Notes under the pieces: model-generated
What the model was told of the DNA's origin: nothing
Seen by the model: only the letters and a program-made list of their open reading frames with translations
Database searches by the model: none
Shown: positions 26,693-35,837 of the stretch, piece by piece
Layout: the number at the start of each line of letters is the position of its first letter
How positions within the stretch are numbered: the first letter of the stretch is position 1
Origin: Candidatus Cryosericum septentrionale
GTDB lineage: Bacteria; Caldisericota; Caldisericia; Cryosericales; Cryosericaceae
Reading direction: 5' to 3'
NCBI RefSeq assembly: GCF_003570995.1
Contig: NZ_QXIY01000002.1
Coordinates: 1-64,000 of the forward strand
Length of the DNA: 64,000 nucleotides
Made by a program: the position numbers and the translations under genes

Positions 26693-27120
26693 TTAAACCT
26701 CCTGCATAAACCTGAGCTGGCGTCTTGTACCTCGGCGCCTGGTGCGGACGGCGATGATATAGTGCTCCATGTACTCCGCCGTCGAGCGCGGACATGCCCG
26801 AGGGCTTTCATAGTCTTTCAAATGCACCTTCTTGTACTTGCAACTCAGCCAGACTCGCTTGGTGAATATATTGTCCATACAACGACCATGACAACACATA
26901 GCGCGAATACCAGTCCAATACCACCGTCGGGTACATAAAACCGCCTTTCAGCGTGACATAGGTGATGCCCGTTCCCCAGATGTGGTTGGGATATTTGGTG
27001 CTCACGTTACGCAAAAGATACGGATATTTCGAGTTCTCGTCCTCCCCCTCAACCCTTTGGGGGTGGGATAAATCGCCAACAGCTCCATGTCTCTCATTTG
27101 GCTTGAATTGATATCGAAAG
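26693..27120 (-). mobile_element. IS3-family transposase remnant
   Basis: Broken integrase-core (OrfB) gene. From about 27040 the frame reads KYPYLLRNVSTKYPNHIW, GITYVTLKGGF and VLDWYSRYVLSWSL, typical of IS3 DDE transposases, but the first catalytic Asp of the WxTDITY motif is Gly. After a deletion and frameshift, the C-terminus continues as GRCMDNIFTKRVWLSCKYKKV...STAEYMEHY to 26693. A further upstream scrap lies at 27050-27120. The element is dead. 27121-27259 holds nothing else. Confidence 0.8.
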
Positions 27121-27259
27121 TTGCTTGTTCGCCCAGTCTATGAACGCCCCTCGGTCATTGAGAGATCGTGTCGACACCACATTTTGTTGAGCCATTCAAG
27201 CTGCATCGAGAGCACCCATCGCAGAATGAACTTGAGCATAGGACCTCCAGGGATACAAC

Positions 27260-27311
27260 AGCGGGGCGGCTCTCCAGCTTCAAGAGCAGAGCCGCCCCGC
27301 TTCTTTTCCTG
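27260..27311. terminator. strong hairpin after the oligopeptide-binding protein gene
   Basis: Perfect 14-bp stem (27260-27273 with 27288-27301, AGCGGGGCGGCTCT and its complement). On the plus strand it is followed by TCTTTTCC; on the minus strand, where the gene lies, the T-run is poor. It can serve either direction. Confidence 0.65.
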
Positions 27312-27350
27312 TCTAAATCGTGTGTACCGCCGTCAAGAGGTTTCGGACAG

Positions 27351-29060
27351 CTACCCCATGTAAGCGTTCTTCCAGTCGACCATTCCCAGCGTCGACTGGT
27401 AGAAGTTCTTGATGCTCTTGCTTAGGAGCACCGGGTTCGTGTAGTAGTAGATTGGAAGAATGGGCATATCCGTCATGAGGATCTTCTCTGCGGCATGCAG
27501 TGTCGCCATACGTGCCTTCGGGTCGACAGTCACCTTGGCCTTTGCGATGAGAGCATCGTAAGACTTGTTGCTCCAGCCACAGTTGTTAGTTCCGCTACCC
27601 GTTATCCACATATCGAGGAACGTGTTGGGGTCCATGTAGTCACCGATCCAGTTCGCTCGCCCGACATCATAGTTGAGGAGATGCCGATCAGCCCTGTAGA
27701 CGCCCAACTCCTCGCTCCTGAGGGTGCAGGTGATACCAAGGTTCTTCTTCCACATCCCCTGGATCGCCTCGGCGATGGTCTTGTTTGCTTCGGAGATGTT
27801 GTAGAGGAATGTGAAGGCAGGGAACCCCTTGCCATTGGGATAGCCGGCCTGAGCAAGCAGCGCCTTTGCGGTGGTGATATCGTTATCCTTGTAGAAGCTC
27901 TCCTGGGAACCCTTGCGGAAATCGCTGCCAGGAAGCGCGTCTGCAATACCGTAGGGAACCCAAGCCAGCGCAGGAATCTGTCCGCCCTTAGTGATGGACG
28001 TAGTGATGCTCTTGCGGTTGATGGCCAGATTCAAGGCTTCGCGAACGCGGACATCCTTGAACGGCTTCTTGGTGACATTGACCATACAGTAGTATGTCCC
28101 AAGGTACGGAAAGATTTTCACATCGCCTGAGGCGACCAGCTTGGGCAACTCTGACAACGGTACGAAGGCCGCGGCGTCCAGCTGACCGGTCTGATACATC
28201 GAAAGCGCAGTTGATTCATCCTCGACCATTAGGTAGGTGATCTTCGTGAGCTTGACCTTGTCCTTGTCCCAGTACGTCGGGTTCTTGACAAAGACCAGCT
28301 TCTCATTGTGCGACCACTCCGTGAGCTTGAACGGTCCATCGGTGACGAAGTTTGTGACATCGGAGGCCCACTTGTCATTTGTGCTGACAACAGCCTTGCA
28401 GACCGGCATCAGGGTAGGAAACGCGGTCAGATTGAGAAAGTAGGCGGTGGGCGACTGGAGATAAACCTTGAGCGTCTTGGCATCCAGTGCCCTGACGCCG
28501 ACGTTCTTGCTAGGGTCAATCTCTTTCGCCATGTTCGGCACGGGGACGTCCTTGCCCCCTACTTTCTTCGTAAGAGGATTGCCTTTAGCGTCGACAGCTT
28601 GGACATAGTACTTGCTGCCGACCTTGATGGACATGTTGAATGCCTGACCACCATAGACGTAGTACAGTTGATATGCATATTCTGATGCCAAGTCCGGGCT
28701 CAGCGCGCGCTTCCACGCATACTCAAAATCGTATGCAGTGACTGCCGTTCCGTTCGTCCAGTACGCATCACGAAGCGTAAACACATACGTTTTCAGGTCC
28801 TTGGAGATCGTCCAGCTCTTCGCAATTGCTGGCTGCGGCGTATTCTTGTTGTCGAGACGCGTCAACCCGTCAAAGACCTGCATTTCGACGTTGCTTGCTG
28901 GAATGCTAGTTGTAATGGCTGGATCAATCGCTTCGGGTTCAGTCCCCAGGTTGTACGTTACCTCCTGAGCAACTGCCTTGGCTGATGGCACATTCGACAA
29001 TCCACCAAAGAATGAGACCAGGAATACCGCTATCAAGACAAGTGACAGTGCTTTCCTCAT
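27351..29060 (-). CDS. oligopeptide ABC transporter substrate-binding protein (OppA/SBP_bac_5)
   Basis: Extracytoplasmic peptide receptor of 569 residues. It has a signal peptide (about 1-27, ending PSAKAVA), then the family start YNLGTEPEAIDPAITTS and the signature VFDGLTRLDNKNTPQPAIAKSW...YVFTLRDAYWTNGTAVTAYDFEYAWKRALSP. ATG at 29060 follows AAAGGGGAGG; the frame extends seven codons further without support. The cysteine of a lipobox is absent, so it is either released or otherwise anchored. No opp permease or ATPase gene is nearby, so it must borrow a transporter coded elsewhere. Confidence 0.92.
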   Translation of the reverse strand: MRKALSLVLIAVFLVSFFGGLSNVPSAKAVAQEVTYNLGTEPEAIDPAITTSIPASNVEMQVFDGLTRLDNKNTPQPAIAKSWTISKDLKTYVFTLRDAYWTNGTAVTAYDFEYAWKRALSPDLASEYAYQLYYVYGGQAFNMSIKVGSKYYVQAVDAKGNPLTKKVGGKDVPVPNMAKEIDPSKNVGVRALDAKTLKVYLQSPTAYFLNLTAFPTLMPVCKAVVSTNDKWASDVTNFVTDGPFKLTEWSHNEKLVFVKNPTYWDKDKVKLTKITYLMVEDESTALSMYQTGQLDAAAFVPLSELPKLVASGDVKIFPYLGTYYCMVNVTKKPFKDVRVREALNLAINRKSITTSITKGGQIPALAWVPYGIADALPGSDFRKGSQESFYKDNDITTAKALLAQAGYPNGKGFPAFTFLYNISEANKTIAEAIQGMWKKNLGITCTLRSEELGVYRADRHLLNYDVGRANWIGDYMDPNTFLDMWITGSGTNNCGWSNKSYDALIAKAKVTVDPKARMATLHAAEKILMTDMPILPIYYYTNPVLLSKSIKNFYQSTLGMVDWKNAYMG

Positions 29061-29103
29061 ACACCAGCCTCCCCTTTCCAAGAAAATTTGTCGCTCGCGC
29101 GAC

Positions 29104-29476
29104 TAATGCTAATGCTACCAACTGGCGGGAAAAATGCAACGGGGCGAGATCCAGCCGCATCGACTCATCCAACATGGAGGTGAACTGGTTCCTTCCCAGC
29201 CAGAAGCTCGTGCACAAGGTCAGGACCGGGAGTCACATCACCAAGATGCACGACAACGCACAGACACCATGCGCACGGATGCTGGCACGGAAGGATGCAT
29301 CCAAAGAGACGAAGAAATGCCTCCGGGCCATCCGTGCGGAACTGGACATCATAACGCTGCTCCACGAGATCTTCCTCTGTCAGGAACAACTGAATGAAAT
29401 CACTAAAAGGAAACAACCTCTAGTGATCAAGAAACGTGGTAACTACGCCTCCGTTTCTGGTGAGTTCACGACCTGA
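29104..29476 (+). pseudogene. C-terminal fragment of an integrase-type transposase
   Basis: Open frame without a credible start whose sequence (NWFLPSQKLVHKVRTGSHITKMHDNAQTPCARMLA...ELDIITLLHEIFL) matches the C-terminal, post-catalytic part of IS481/ISNCY-like integrases. The catalytic domain is missing. It lies next to the oppA-like gene inside the accessory segment and, with the IS3 remnant at 26693, shows past mobile-element activity here. Confidence 0.6.
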
Positions 29477-29535
29477 TGGTTCACGTACATTCTTAGTGAG
29501 TTGACACGGACGTGCCGTGACAATACGATATATTC

Positions 29536-30255
29536 ATGCGGGACACAGAAATGACTAACCTTACGATTGGCGTCTTGGGCGGCATGGGGCCTGAGGCCAC
29601 TGCCGGATTTTTCTTCACGCTGGTGAGCTGCGACGTGGCGAAGAATGACCAGGACCACCTCCACATGATCGTCGACAGTACCCCTTCTATTCCAGACAGA
29701 ACGGCGTTTTTGCTGGGGAGAGGCCCCGATCCGCTCCCCGGAATGTTGGCCTCGGCCAAGCGGCTCGAAGTCGCCGGGGTGGACATCGCTGGTATTCCGT
29801 GCATGACTGCCCACGCATTCCTCCCACGACTGACGCCGCTCACAGCAATCCGCTTTCTTTCGGCGTTCGAGGAGATGGTGGGCACACTCACCCGTGATTT
29901 CTCCTCTATTCACGCGCTGGGAATCCTGGCGACCTCCGGTTCAAAGAAGGCTCGACTCTACGAAACCCATCTCGACCGTTTTTTGATTCTTTGGCCGAAT
30001 GAGGAAAGCCAGGAAACATGTGTGATGGAAGCGATTTATGGAAAGAGGGGAATAAAGGCGGGAGAAAAAGGCGAGTATCCACGAGGGCTTCTCATCAAAG
30101 CGGCCCGCGACCTTCAGGACAAAGGGGCCGAGGCTATCGTCGCCGGCTGCACGGAGGTGCCCCTCGCGCTCTCGCAGAAATATGTCGGAATACCTTTCAT
30201 CGATCCGATGACGCTCCTCGCGAAAGCGCTCGTCGCGGTGGCACGCAACGTCTAA
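29536..30255 (+). CDS. aspartate/glutamate racemase family protein
   Basis: Cofactor-free racemase of 239 residues (or 234 from ATG 29551). It shows the family start IGVLGGMGPEAT and both catalytic Cys contexts: GIPCMTAH (usually PCNTAH) and VAGCTEVPL near the C-terminus. Such enzymes interconvert L- and D-Asp, Glu or related amino acids. Neither start has a good ribosome site. Its place among dipeptidase, peptide-binding protein and DmpA-type aminopeptidase suggests use of D-amino acids released from peptides. 30256-30492 holds nothing clear. Confidence 0.9.
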   Translation: MRDTEMTNLTIGVLGGMGPEATAGFFFTLVSCDVAKNDQDHLHMIVDSTPSIPDRTAFLLGRGPDPLPGMLASAKRLEVAGVDIAGIPCMTAHAFLPRLTPLTAIRFLSAFEEMVGTLTRDFSSIHALGILATSGSKKARLYETHLDRFLILWPNEESQETCVMEAIYGKRGIKAGEKGEYPRGLLIKAARDLQDKGAEAIVAGCTEVPLALSQKYVGIPFIDPMTLLAKALVAVARNV

Positions 30256-30492
30256 GCGGATTCAATTGACATATGTTAGAATCCTGCCCCTCGCGCGCGT
30301 AAAGGAATTCGGAGCGTAAGGGGTCTAGAGCGTTCTAGCTTTTCTTGCGCCCTACCCCCGCGCACTTGAAGGAATTTTTAAGCTCCATTGCTCACCTGCT
30401 GTTAACAATAGTGGCGGCTCCTTGAGCCAGCCTACGCGAACGACATCCGGCTTGCTGACCTGAGGTGCCAAGATATCGCTGATTTCTCTCGG

Positions 30493-31698
30493 TCACGAAA
30501 GGCCGCCGAATGGGGGCAGTTTCTGCGCCCAGCCGAGGCTGTCGTGCTTCTTGAGGATGTGGATGAGGTCATCGATGTCAATGCCGAGGCGCGTGTTGCC
30601 GTCACGGCCGACCATGGTCTCGGCGGTGGTAAGGGAGTTGATCACGGCCTCTTCGGTCGCCTCCACGATGGCGGCGAAGATGGCCGACATCGCGTCGTTG
30701 CTGACGGTAGGGTAGGTCGCGATGGGCGCGCCAGAGTGCGGGACGCGGTATGCCGTGGAGAAGGCGATGAAGAAGTCGCCCGACCCGTTGCTCGAGTAGA
30801 AGCCACTGCGGGCCATTCCGAGGCCCGCGCGCTTGGTGACGCGCGCGAGGAGGCGCTGGTCGAGGGGCGCGTCGGTGGCGATGACGACCATGCAGGACCC
30901 GTCGCGCGCGGAGGCGGCGTCAGGCTGCGATGGCGCCGCGGAGACTCCGGCGGGGGAAACTTCTTGGGTCTGGGATCGTTCCGCGGCCGCCGCCCCGCCG
31001 AAATCGAACACGCCCAGTTCGCGGCCGACCGGGGCGCCGTTGACCGTGAGCATGCCGCCGAAATTGGTCTGGGCGAGGACGCCGACCGTGTAGCCGCCGA
31101 GCCGCGCCGGCAGGACGCGGGAGGAAGTGCCGATGCCACCCTTGAATCCCATGCAGGAACAGCCCACGCCACCACCCACGTTGCCTTCACCGACGGGGCC
31201 GCCGCCCGCGGCGCCGAACGCCGCGAACACGTGTTCCTTCTTGACGTGGCGGCCCTGGATGTCGTTCAGGAACCCGTCATCGATGTCGCCCACGACGGGG
31301 TTCACGGTGCCGGTGGATATGCCTATCTCGGGGCTTTGGGCGAGGGACCACTCGATGAGCGCATCGGCCACGAGGGGCACGTTGAGTGTGTTGGTGAGTG
31401 CGATGGGCGTTTCGAGAGTGCCGAGCTCGTTGATTTGGTGTAGGCCAGCCGATTTTCCGAAGCCGTTGAGAACGAAACTTGCCGCCGGGGCTTTTTCGCG
31501 GAAGATATTGCCATCGTGCGGCAGAATCACCGTGACGCCGGTGCGGATGGGGCCCACGCCGGGGACGAGGGGGCCACTCCCTTCGATCAACGTGCAGTGC
31601 CCGACCTTAACCCCCCCGACATCGGTTATCGCGTTGCGCGACCCAGTCTTGAATATCCCGATATCTATACCGATATCCCGTACCCGTGGACGATTCAT
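30493..31698 (-). CDS. DmpA-type aminopeptidase (P1 family, S58)
   Basis: Autoprocessing N-terminal-nucleophile hydrolase related to DmpA (L-aminopeptidase/D-Ala-amidase) and BapA (beta-peptidyl aminopeptidase). At 401 residues it is typical. The processing site is visible in GFKGGIGTSSRVLP, where the Ser after Gly-Thr becomes the nucleophile. Also visible are GVKVGHCTL near the start, GFGKSAGLHQINELG, and GLGMARSGFYSSNGSGDFFIAFST. The Ala/Ser-rich insert (about 245-270) is unusual. Together with the M19 dipeptidase and racemase it suggests handling of peptides with D- or beta-residues. 31699-31912 holds nothing recognised. Confidence 0.92.
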   Translation of the reverse strand: MNRPRVRDIGIDIGIFKTGSRNAITDVGGVKVGHCTLIEGSGPLVPGVGPIRTGVTVILPHDGNIFREKAPAASFVLNGFGKSAGLHQINELGTLETPIALTNTLNVPLVADALIEWSLAQSPEIGISTGTVNPVVGDIDDGFLNDIQGRHVKKEHVFAAFGAAGGGPVGEGNVGGGVGCSCMGFKGGIGTSSRVLPARLGGYTVGVLAQTNFGGMLTVNGAPVGRELGVFDFGGAAAAERSQTQEVSPAGVSAAPSQPDAASARDGSCMVVIATDAPLDQRLLARVTKRAGLGMARSGFYSSNGSGDFFIAFSTAYRVPHSGAPIATYPTVSNDAMSAIFAAIVEATEEAVINSLTTAETMVGRDGNTRLGIDIDDLIHILKKHDSLGWAQKLPPFGGLS

Positions 31699-31912
31699 CG
31701 TTGTTGCTCCTTTTTGTGCGTGGCGGTGCGGTGGTTCCCCGACCGCGGCGACCTTTCGTTTCCCGTGCGGAATAATCCTGTAGTCCGCTGTTTCCGAGCC
31801 TACTATTGCATTCCGGGTCCGTCATTCTTTGCTCGTGAGATATTGTCCTACTCCGTTAGCGATAGTCAAGTTAGGCCAACCGCTGCACGAGTCGCCGCAC
31901 GGGGACATTTCA

Positions 31913-32180
31913 GATCGTGACAGACCTGAAGAGCCAGTATGGGGCAGACTACGAGGCGCTGAGCAGCTTCGTGGAATATGGAACGGCGCCAGCGGCGGAC
32001 AACTTCAAGAGCGTGTCGCTGGAGCCAGGCGGTCTGGTCATCTCATTCGACCCGTACCAGGTTGGTCCGTATGCCGCTGGTCCACAAGAGGTCCACATTC
32101 CTGCCAAGGATGTCCAGCCGATGCTGGCCATCACTCTGTCGCCGGACGCGTTTAGCCTGGTGCTGGGACCGGGCGACTGA
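31913..32180 (+). pseudogene. 3' remnant of the DUF3298 lipoprotein (second copy)
   Basis: From about 31917 the frame TDLKSQYGADYEALSSFVEYG...SFDPYQVGPYAAGP...LSPDAFSLVLGPGD copies the last 84 residues of the intact lipoprotein ending at 24409, with few changes. The signal peptide and first two thirds are missing; similarity begins abruptly here. It marks one boundary of the duplicated unit and the end of the inserted accessory segment. Confidence 0.85.
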
Positions 32181-32265
32181 GGTCCAGGACGCTTGGCCGG
32201 TCATCCACCCTGACTATACTGTGCAGGTTAGCCCCGTGCACGCCACGGATTCCGAGGAGCATGAC

Positions 32266-33384
32266 ATGAGCGAAACGACTGAATATGTCCACTTATTTGA
32301 CGATACTATCAAGGCACTGTTCTCCGATGCCGTGCGCATCACGCTGCGGGACCCGTCCGTGGCGGCGTTCTTCGTGCGGATGCGACGTGCACAGCGCATG
32401 GCAGAACGCCGCCGCGCCCTGCTTGCAGCAGAAGGGGTCCACGTGCCGCCGTTCATGATCGTCAGCGTGACGGGCCGCTGCAACCTTGCGTGCGCAGGCT
32501 GTTATGCCCAGGCTCAGCAGCGGCACGAGGAGCCCGACATGACGCCCACGGAGCTCCTGAGTGTCGTCCAGCAGGGGCATGACCTTGGTGTCGGCATCAT
32601 GCTGCTTGCCGGCGGTGAGCCGATGACGCGGGTGGACGACCTGCTGACGATTGCGCGCGAGGTACCTGACGTCGTATTCCCAGTGTTCACCAATGGGACA
32701 CTCCTGGATGATCTGTTGGTGCGCCGGATCCGCAAGCAGCGCAACGTGATTCCCGTCATCAGCCTCGAGGGACATGAAGCAGCAACAGACGCGCGTCGGG
32801 GTCAGGGTGTCGCCGCGCAGGCGCAGGCGGGCATCGCGCTGATGCGCAGGGCGGGCGTCTTCTTTGGGACGTCGCTGACGGTCACTCGTCTGAACATCGA
32901 CGCTGTGCTCGATGAGCAGTACCTGTGCGGACTCATCGACCTTGGGTGCAGATTGTTCTTCTTCGTCGAATATGTTCCGGTACGGGAGGGAACCGAATCG
33001 CTCGTTCTGGACAGTGCCCAGCGTGCGCGACTGGTGGCGGTCGTTGCTTCGCTGCAGAAGCGGTTGCGTGGCTTGTTCATCGTATTCCCCGGCGACGAGG
33101 AGGTTTTCGGAGGATGCCTTGCAGCAGGGCGCGGATTCATCCACATCAGCCCGTCAGGGCGGGTGGAGCCATGTCCGTTCGCCCCATATTCCGACGCTAA
33201 TGTCCGGGACGTGCCGCTGCGTGATGCGCTGGCGTCGCCCCTGCTCGCCACCATCCGCACCAACCATGACAGGCTGACCGAGACCAGCGGAGGGTGCGCC
33301 CTGTGGTCACAACGTGAGTGGGTGCGGTCGTTGCTGCCTGGTGCGGAGGAGGCAGACGCCACCGATCGAGAAACAACCACATGA
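32266..33384 (+). CDS. radical SAM protein with SPASM-like C-terminus
   Basis: Radical-SAM enzyme of 372 residues. The [4Fe-4S]-SAM motif CNLACAGC (Cys72, 76, 79) follows IVSVTGR; the GGEP motif is LLAGGEPMTR. The C-terminal part has Cys clusters typical of an auxiliary cluster domain: FGGCLAAGRGFIHISPSGRVEPCPFAPY and a late GGCALW. ATG at 32266 follows GAGGAG; longer readings belong to the preceding remnant. The MGMT gene overlaps its stop. No peptide precursor was seen close by, so RiPP maturation, heme or cofactor chemistry all remain possible. Confidence 0.88.
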   Translation: MSETTEYVHLFDDTIKALFSDAVRITLRDPSVAAFFVRMRRAQRMAERRRALLAAEGVHVPPFMIVSVTGRCNLACAGCYAQAQQRHEEPDMTPTELLSVVQQGHDLGVGIMLLAGGEPMTRVDDLLTIAREVPDVVFPVFTNGTLLDDLLVRRIRKQRNVIPVISLEGHEAATDARRGQGVAAQAQAGIALMRRAGVFFGTSLTVTRLNIDAVLDEQYLCGLIDLGCRLFFFVEYVPVREGTESLVLDSAQRARLVAVVASLQKRLRGLFIVFPGDEEVFGGCLAAGRGFIHISPSGRVEPCPFAPYSDANVRDVPLRDALASPLLATIRTNHDRLTETSGGCALWSQREWVRSLLPGAEEADATDRETTT

Positions 33385-33698
33385 GGACGACAGACACTCT
33401 CTTCGAACGCGTCTGGAGCGTCGCGGCGAAGGTACCACGCGGCAAGGTGACGACGTACGGAGCCATTGCGCGGGTGCTGGGGAGTCCTGGGGCGGCGCGG
33501 ACGGTGGGCTGGGCGATGCGGGCAGCGCCGGTAGGATCGGAGCTGCCGTGCCACCGCGTGGTCAACGCGGCGGGTGAGCTCTGCCCCGAGGACACGTTTG
33601 GCGGGCCTGGCGTCCAGCGGTCACTGCTGGAGAGTGAGGGAGTTACCTTCGACGTGCAGGGGCGCGTCGACATGAAGCGCCATCTCTGGATCCCCTAG
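33381..33698 (+). CDS. MGMT/ATL-family DNA alkyltransferase domain protein
   Basis: 105-residue protein made only of the C-terminal DNA-binding domain of O6-alkylguanine-DNA alkyltransferase: VPRGKVTTYGAIARVLG, the Arg-finger region ARTVGWAMRAAP and PCHRVVNAAG. The active Cys (57) is present, unlike alkyltransferase-like ATL proteins where it is Trp. The N-terminal domain of full MGMT is absent. The ATG overlaps the radical-SAM stop (ATGA), so the pair is co-translated. It could repair alkylated bases or flag them for excision repair. Confidence 0.9.
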   Translation: MRTTDTLFERVWSVAAKVPRGKVTTYGAIARVLGSPGAARTVGWAMRAAPVGSELPCHRVVNAAGELCPEDTFGGPGVQRSLLESEGVTFDVQGRVDMKRHLWIP

Positions 33699-33869
33699 CA
33701 ATGCTCAGTGCAGTTCATGCACCATCCACACGTTTGGCTCGACGTATGTGACTACTGCGAAATCGTCCCTGTCCATACCATTCCTCGTACCAGCACTACG
33801 GGAGGTGGAAGCAGTCTGTCAACGCATACCCTTCATTGAGGCGCTCTTGAGTTTCTGAGGGATGTGCCC

Positions 33870-34865
33870 ATGATGTTGAGCATCATGGAGGACTGGGTGA
33901 ACGATGCAAGGCAGCGACTGGAGTCCATAGACGAGTTCAGAGGGTTTTCCATCCTGCTCATGGTGTTGGCCAACTATCTGGCCGGTCCCCATATTGTTCC
34001 GGCGTGGCTGAAGCACGCGCCTGGCATAGGATTCACCGTCATCGACATCATCGCTCCGATGTTCATTGCGGCCATCGGACTCACATTTGGCGCCTCGTTC
34101 CGGGCCAGGCTGACCAGAGACGGCAGGCGCCGGACCATTGAGCATTTCCTGTCCCGGAACCTTGCTCTCATCGGTATTGGGGCTCTTTTCACGGTGTTGG
34201 GAAACCTCTCGGGACTTGCTGTCGACCGGTCGGACTGGGGACTGTTACAGGCTATCGGCTTCGCGGGGCTTATCACGCTTGTCTTCATCGCGGTGCCGGC
34301 GCGCCTGCGGTGGCTTGTAGGGCTCTTGTTGCTGGTCGCCTACCAGTTCCAGCTCAACAGTTTCTGGCTGGCGAATGTCCTGAGTTCCACGCACGGTGGG
34401 CTTGAAGGCGCCCTCTCCTGGGGGGCTATGCTGGTCATGGCGACCGCGCTGGGAGGCCTGTTCCATGATGTCCCAAAAGGAAGGAGGTGGTTTCCCGCCG
34501 CGTCAGCGGGTGTCCTCACTCTTGGTCTCCTTCTGGCATTCATCGTTCCGGTGAGCAAGAACCGTGTCTCAGCCAGTTATGTTCTGATTGCATTGGGCGC
34601 AAGTGATCTGGTTTTCTGGTGTTTCCATGTGTTCGACGAACGTTTTGGCCGCTCGATACCTATCCTCAGGGAGTGGGGGCGCAACTCTCTGTTGCTCTAT
34701 GTCATGCACGGTGTTCTTCTGGGCATATTCGTCGCGCCTCGGATACCCGGCTGGTATGAACTGGCCCCCGTGTGGCTGGTAGTCCTTGAGGCACTGTTGA
34801 TGGTCGGAACGCTGAGCTGGGTCGGGTGGGTGCTGGACCGCAGGCATTTTCATGTTGCCTTGTGA
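33870..34865 (+). CDS. heparan-alpha-glucosaminide acetyltransferase-like membrane protein
   Basis: Polytopic protein of about 331 residues, DUF1624/DUF5009-like (HGSNAT/YeiB relatives). The N-terminal RLESIDEFRGFSILLMVLANY is the family opening, with Asp and Arg before the first helix. About nine to ten helices follow, and a late RNSLLLYVMHGVLLG is the conserved penultimate segment. ATG at 33870 has GAGGGA seven bases before; GTG at 33864 and ATG at 33885 are alternatives. Probably transfers acyl groups to an envelope glycan or lipid; substrate unknown. Confidence 0.75.
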   Translation: MMLSIMEDWVNDARQRLESIDEFRGFSILLMVLANYLAGPHIVPAWLKHAPGIGFTVIDIIAPMFIAAIGLTFGASFRARLTRDGRRRTIEHFLSRNLALIGIGALFTVLGNLSGLAVDRSDWGLLQAIGFAGLITLVFIAVPARLRWLVGLLLLVAYQFQLNSFWLANVLSSTHGGLEGALSWGAMLVMATALGGLFHDVPKGRRWFPAASAGVLTLGLLLAFIVPVSKNRVSASYVLIALGASDLVFWCFHVFDERFGRSIPILREWGRNSLLLYVMHGVLLGIFVAPRIPGWYELAPVWLVVLEALLMVGTLSWVGWVLDRRHFHVAL

Positions 34866-34880
34866 TGCCGGCAAGGAGGA

Positions 34881-35162
34881 ATGATGGATGAGTACGCGGA
34901 AGTCATTGTTGTTGCAGGGCAGGCTGAGGCTGAGCGCATCGTGCAGGCTCTTGGAGCTGCGGGCATAACCGCGTTCTTCCGCGCGACAACGGGCCTCGAA
35001 GGGATGTTCCAGGTCATGGCCGTCCAGTCAGGCCTTGTTGAGGCACGGGAGGTCGCGAGCATGTTTCAGGGTTGTGAGTGCCAGCAGGAAGGAAGCCGTG
35101 ACGAACCCGAGACTCGCAGTCAGACTGGAAAGCGCGTGCGCCGTCGGGGAATCGTCGAGTAG
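34881..35162 (+). CDS. small DUF2007-like protein
   Basis: 93 residues with a ferredoxin-like beginning (AEVIVVAGQAEAERIVQALGAAGITAFF), matching the DUF2007/putative signal-transducing fold in which a short alpha/beta domain reads a bound partner. The C-terminal third is polar and basic (RSQTGKRVRRRG) and probably disordered. ATG after AAGGAGGA, 15 bases after the membrane acyltransferase gene, so likely co-transcribed. Function unknown. Confidence 0.6.
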   Translation: MMDEYAEVIVVAGQAEAERIVQALGAAGITAFFRATTGLEGMFQVMAVQSGLVEAREVASMFQGCECQQEGSRDEPETRSQTGKRVRRRGIVE

Positions 35163-35234
35163 AGGCGTGCCGGCTGGCAGTCGAGCAGGGTTCTGGCACT
35201 GTGCAGGACATTCATGGAGCACACGAGGTGACAC

Positions 35235-35837
35235 ATGGAGACATCAGGCATGCTTGCGGGTATTGTCTGCCGCGAACTGGAGCCGAGGCTCTGGCCGCAG
35301 CTGGAAACACTATTTGGCAAGAATGGAGCATGTGGTGGCTGCTGGTGCTGGTGGTGGCGGCTTGCGGGCGTGGAACGCTGGGACGACGTGAAGGGCGAGG
35401 TAGCGCATGAGCGACTGTGCCAGGCGGTTCAGTCCGGCGGCGTTCACGGGGTGCTCGCGTTCGATGGTGAGACACCGGTGGGGTGGTGCTCATTCGAGCC
35501 GCGTGCTTCCCTGCCACGGCTGGAACGCTCGCCAAGGTTCAGAGGCACACCCGCGGAAGGCGTCTGGTTCGTCGGATGTTTCTTCATCCAGCGTGGCTGG
35601 AGGCGCAGGCGACTGGCGGAGGTCCTTCTGGGAAAAGCGATCGAGGTGATGGAGCGTGAAGGAGCTCGTGCGGTCGAGGCTGTGCCGAAGGAGACGCACG
35701 GGCGCCCACAGGCGGACGCGTTCCTGTTCACGGGCACGTATGGGATGTTTGAGCGGCTCGGGTTCCGCACGGTCCCGGGCGCAGGCGGCAAGACCACCAT
35801 CATGAGACGGGAATTCATTCCAGGAGGGCAGCAATGA
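35235..35837 (+). CDS. GNAT acetyltransferase with Cys/Trp-rich N-terminal motif
   Basis: Acetyl-CoA-dependent N-acetyltransferase of 200 residues. The N-terminus has ACGGCWCWWWRLAG, a signature of one GNAT subgroup. The core has GVHGVLAFDGETPVGWCSF, VWFVGCFFIQRGWRRRRLAEVLL (acetyl-CoA loop, with basic residues replacing the usual Q/RxxGxG/A) and GMFERLGFRTVPG. The start follows CGAGGTGACAC. The Dph6-like remnant overlaps its stop. Substrate unknown. Confidence 0.82.
   Translation: METSGMLAGIVCRELEPRLWPQLETLFGKNGACGGCWCWWWRLAGVERWDDVKGEVAHERLCQAVQSGGVHGVLAFDGETPVGWCSFEPRASLPRLERSPRFRGTPAEGVWFVGCFFIQRGWRRRRLAEVLLGKAIEVMEREGARAVEAVPKETHGRPQADAFLFTGTYGMFERLGFRTVPGAGGKTTIMRREFIPGGQQ

Noticed and set aside
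32266-33384. RiPP biosynthesis cluster around the radical-SAM/SPASM-like protein
   Set aside because: No small precursor with a ribosome site and no RRE, peptidase or exporter next to it; its neighbour is an MGMT-type repair gene.
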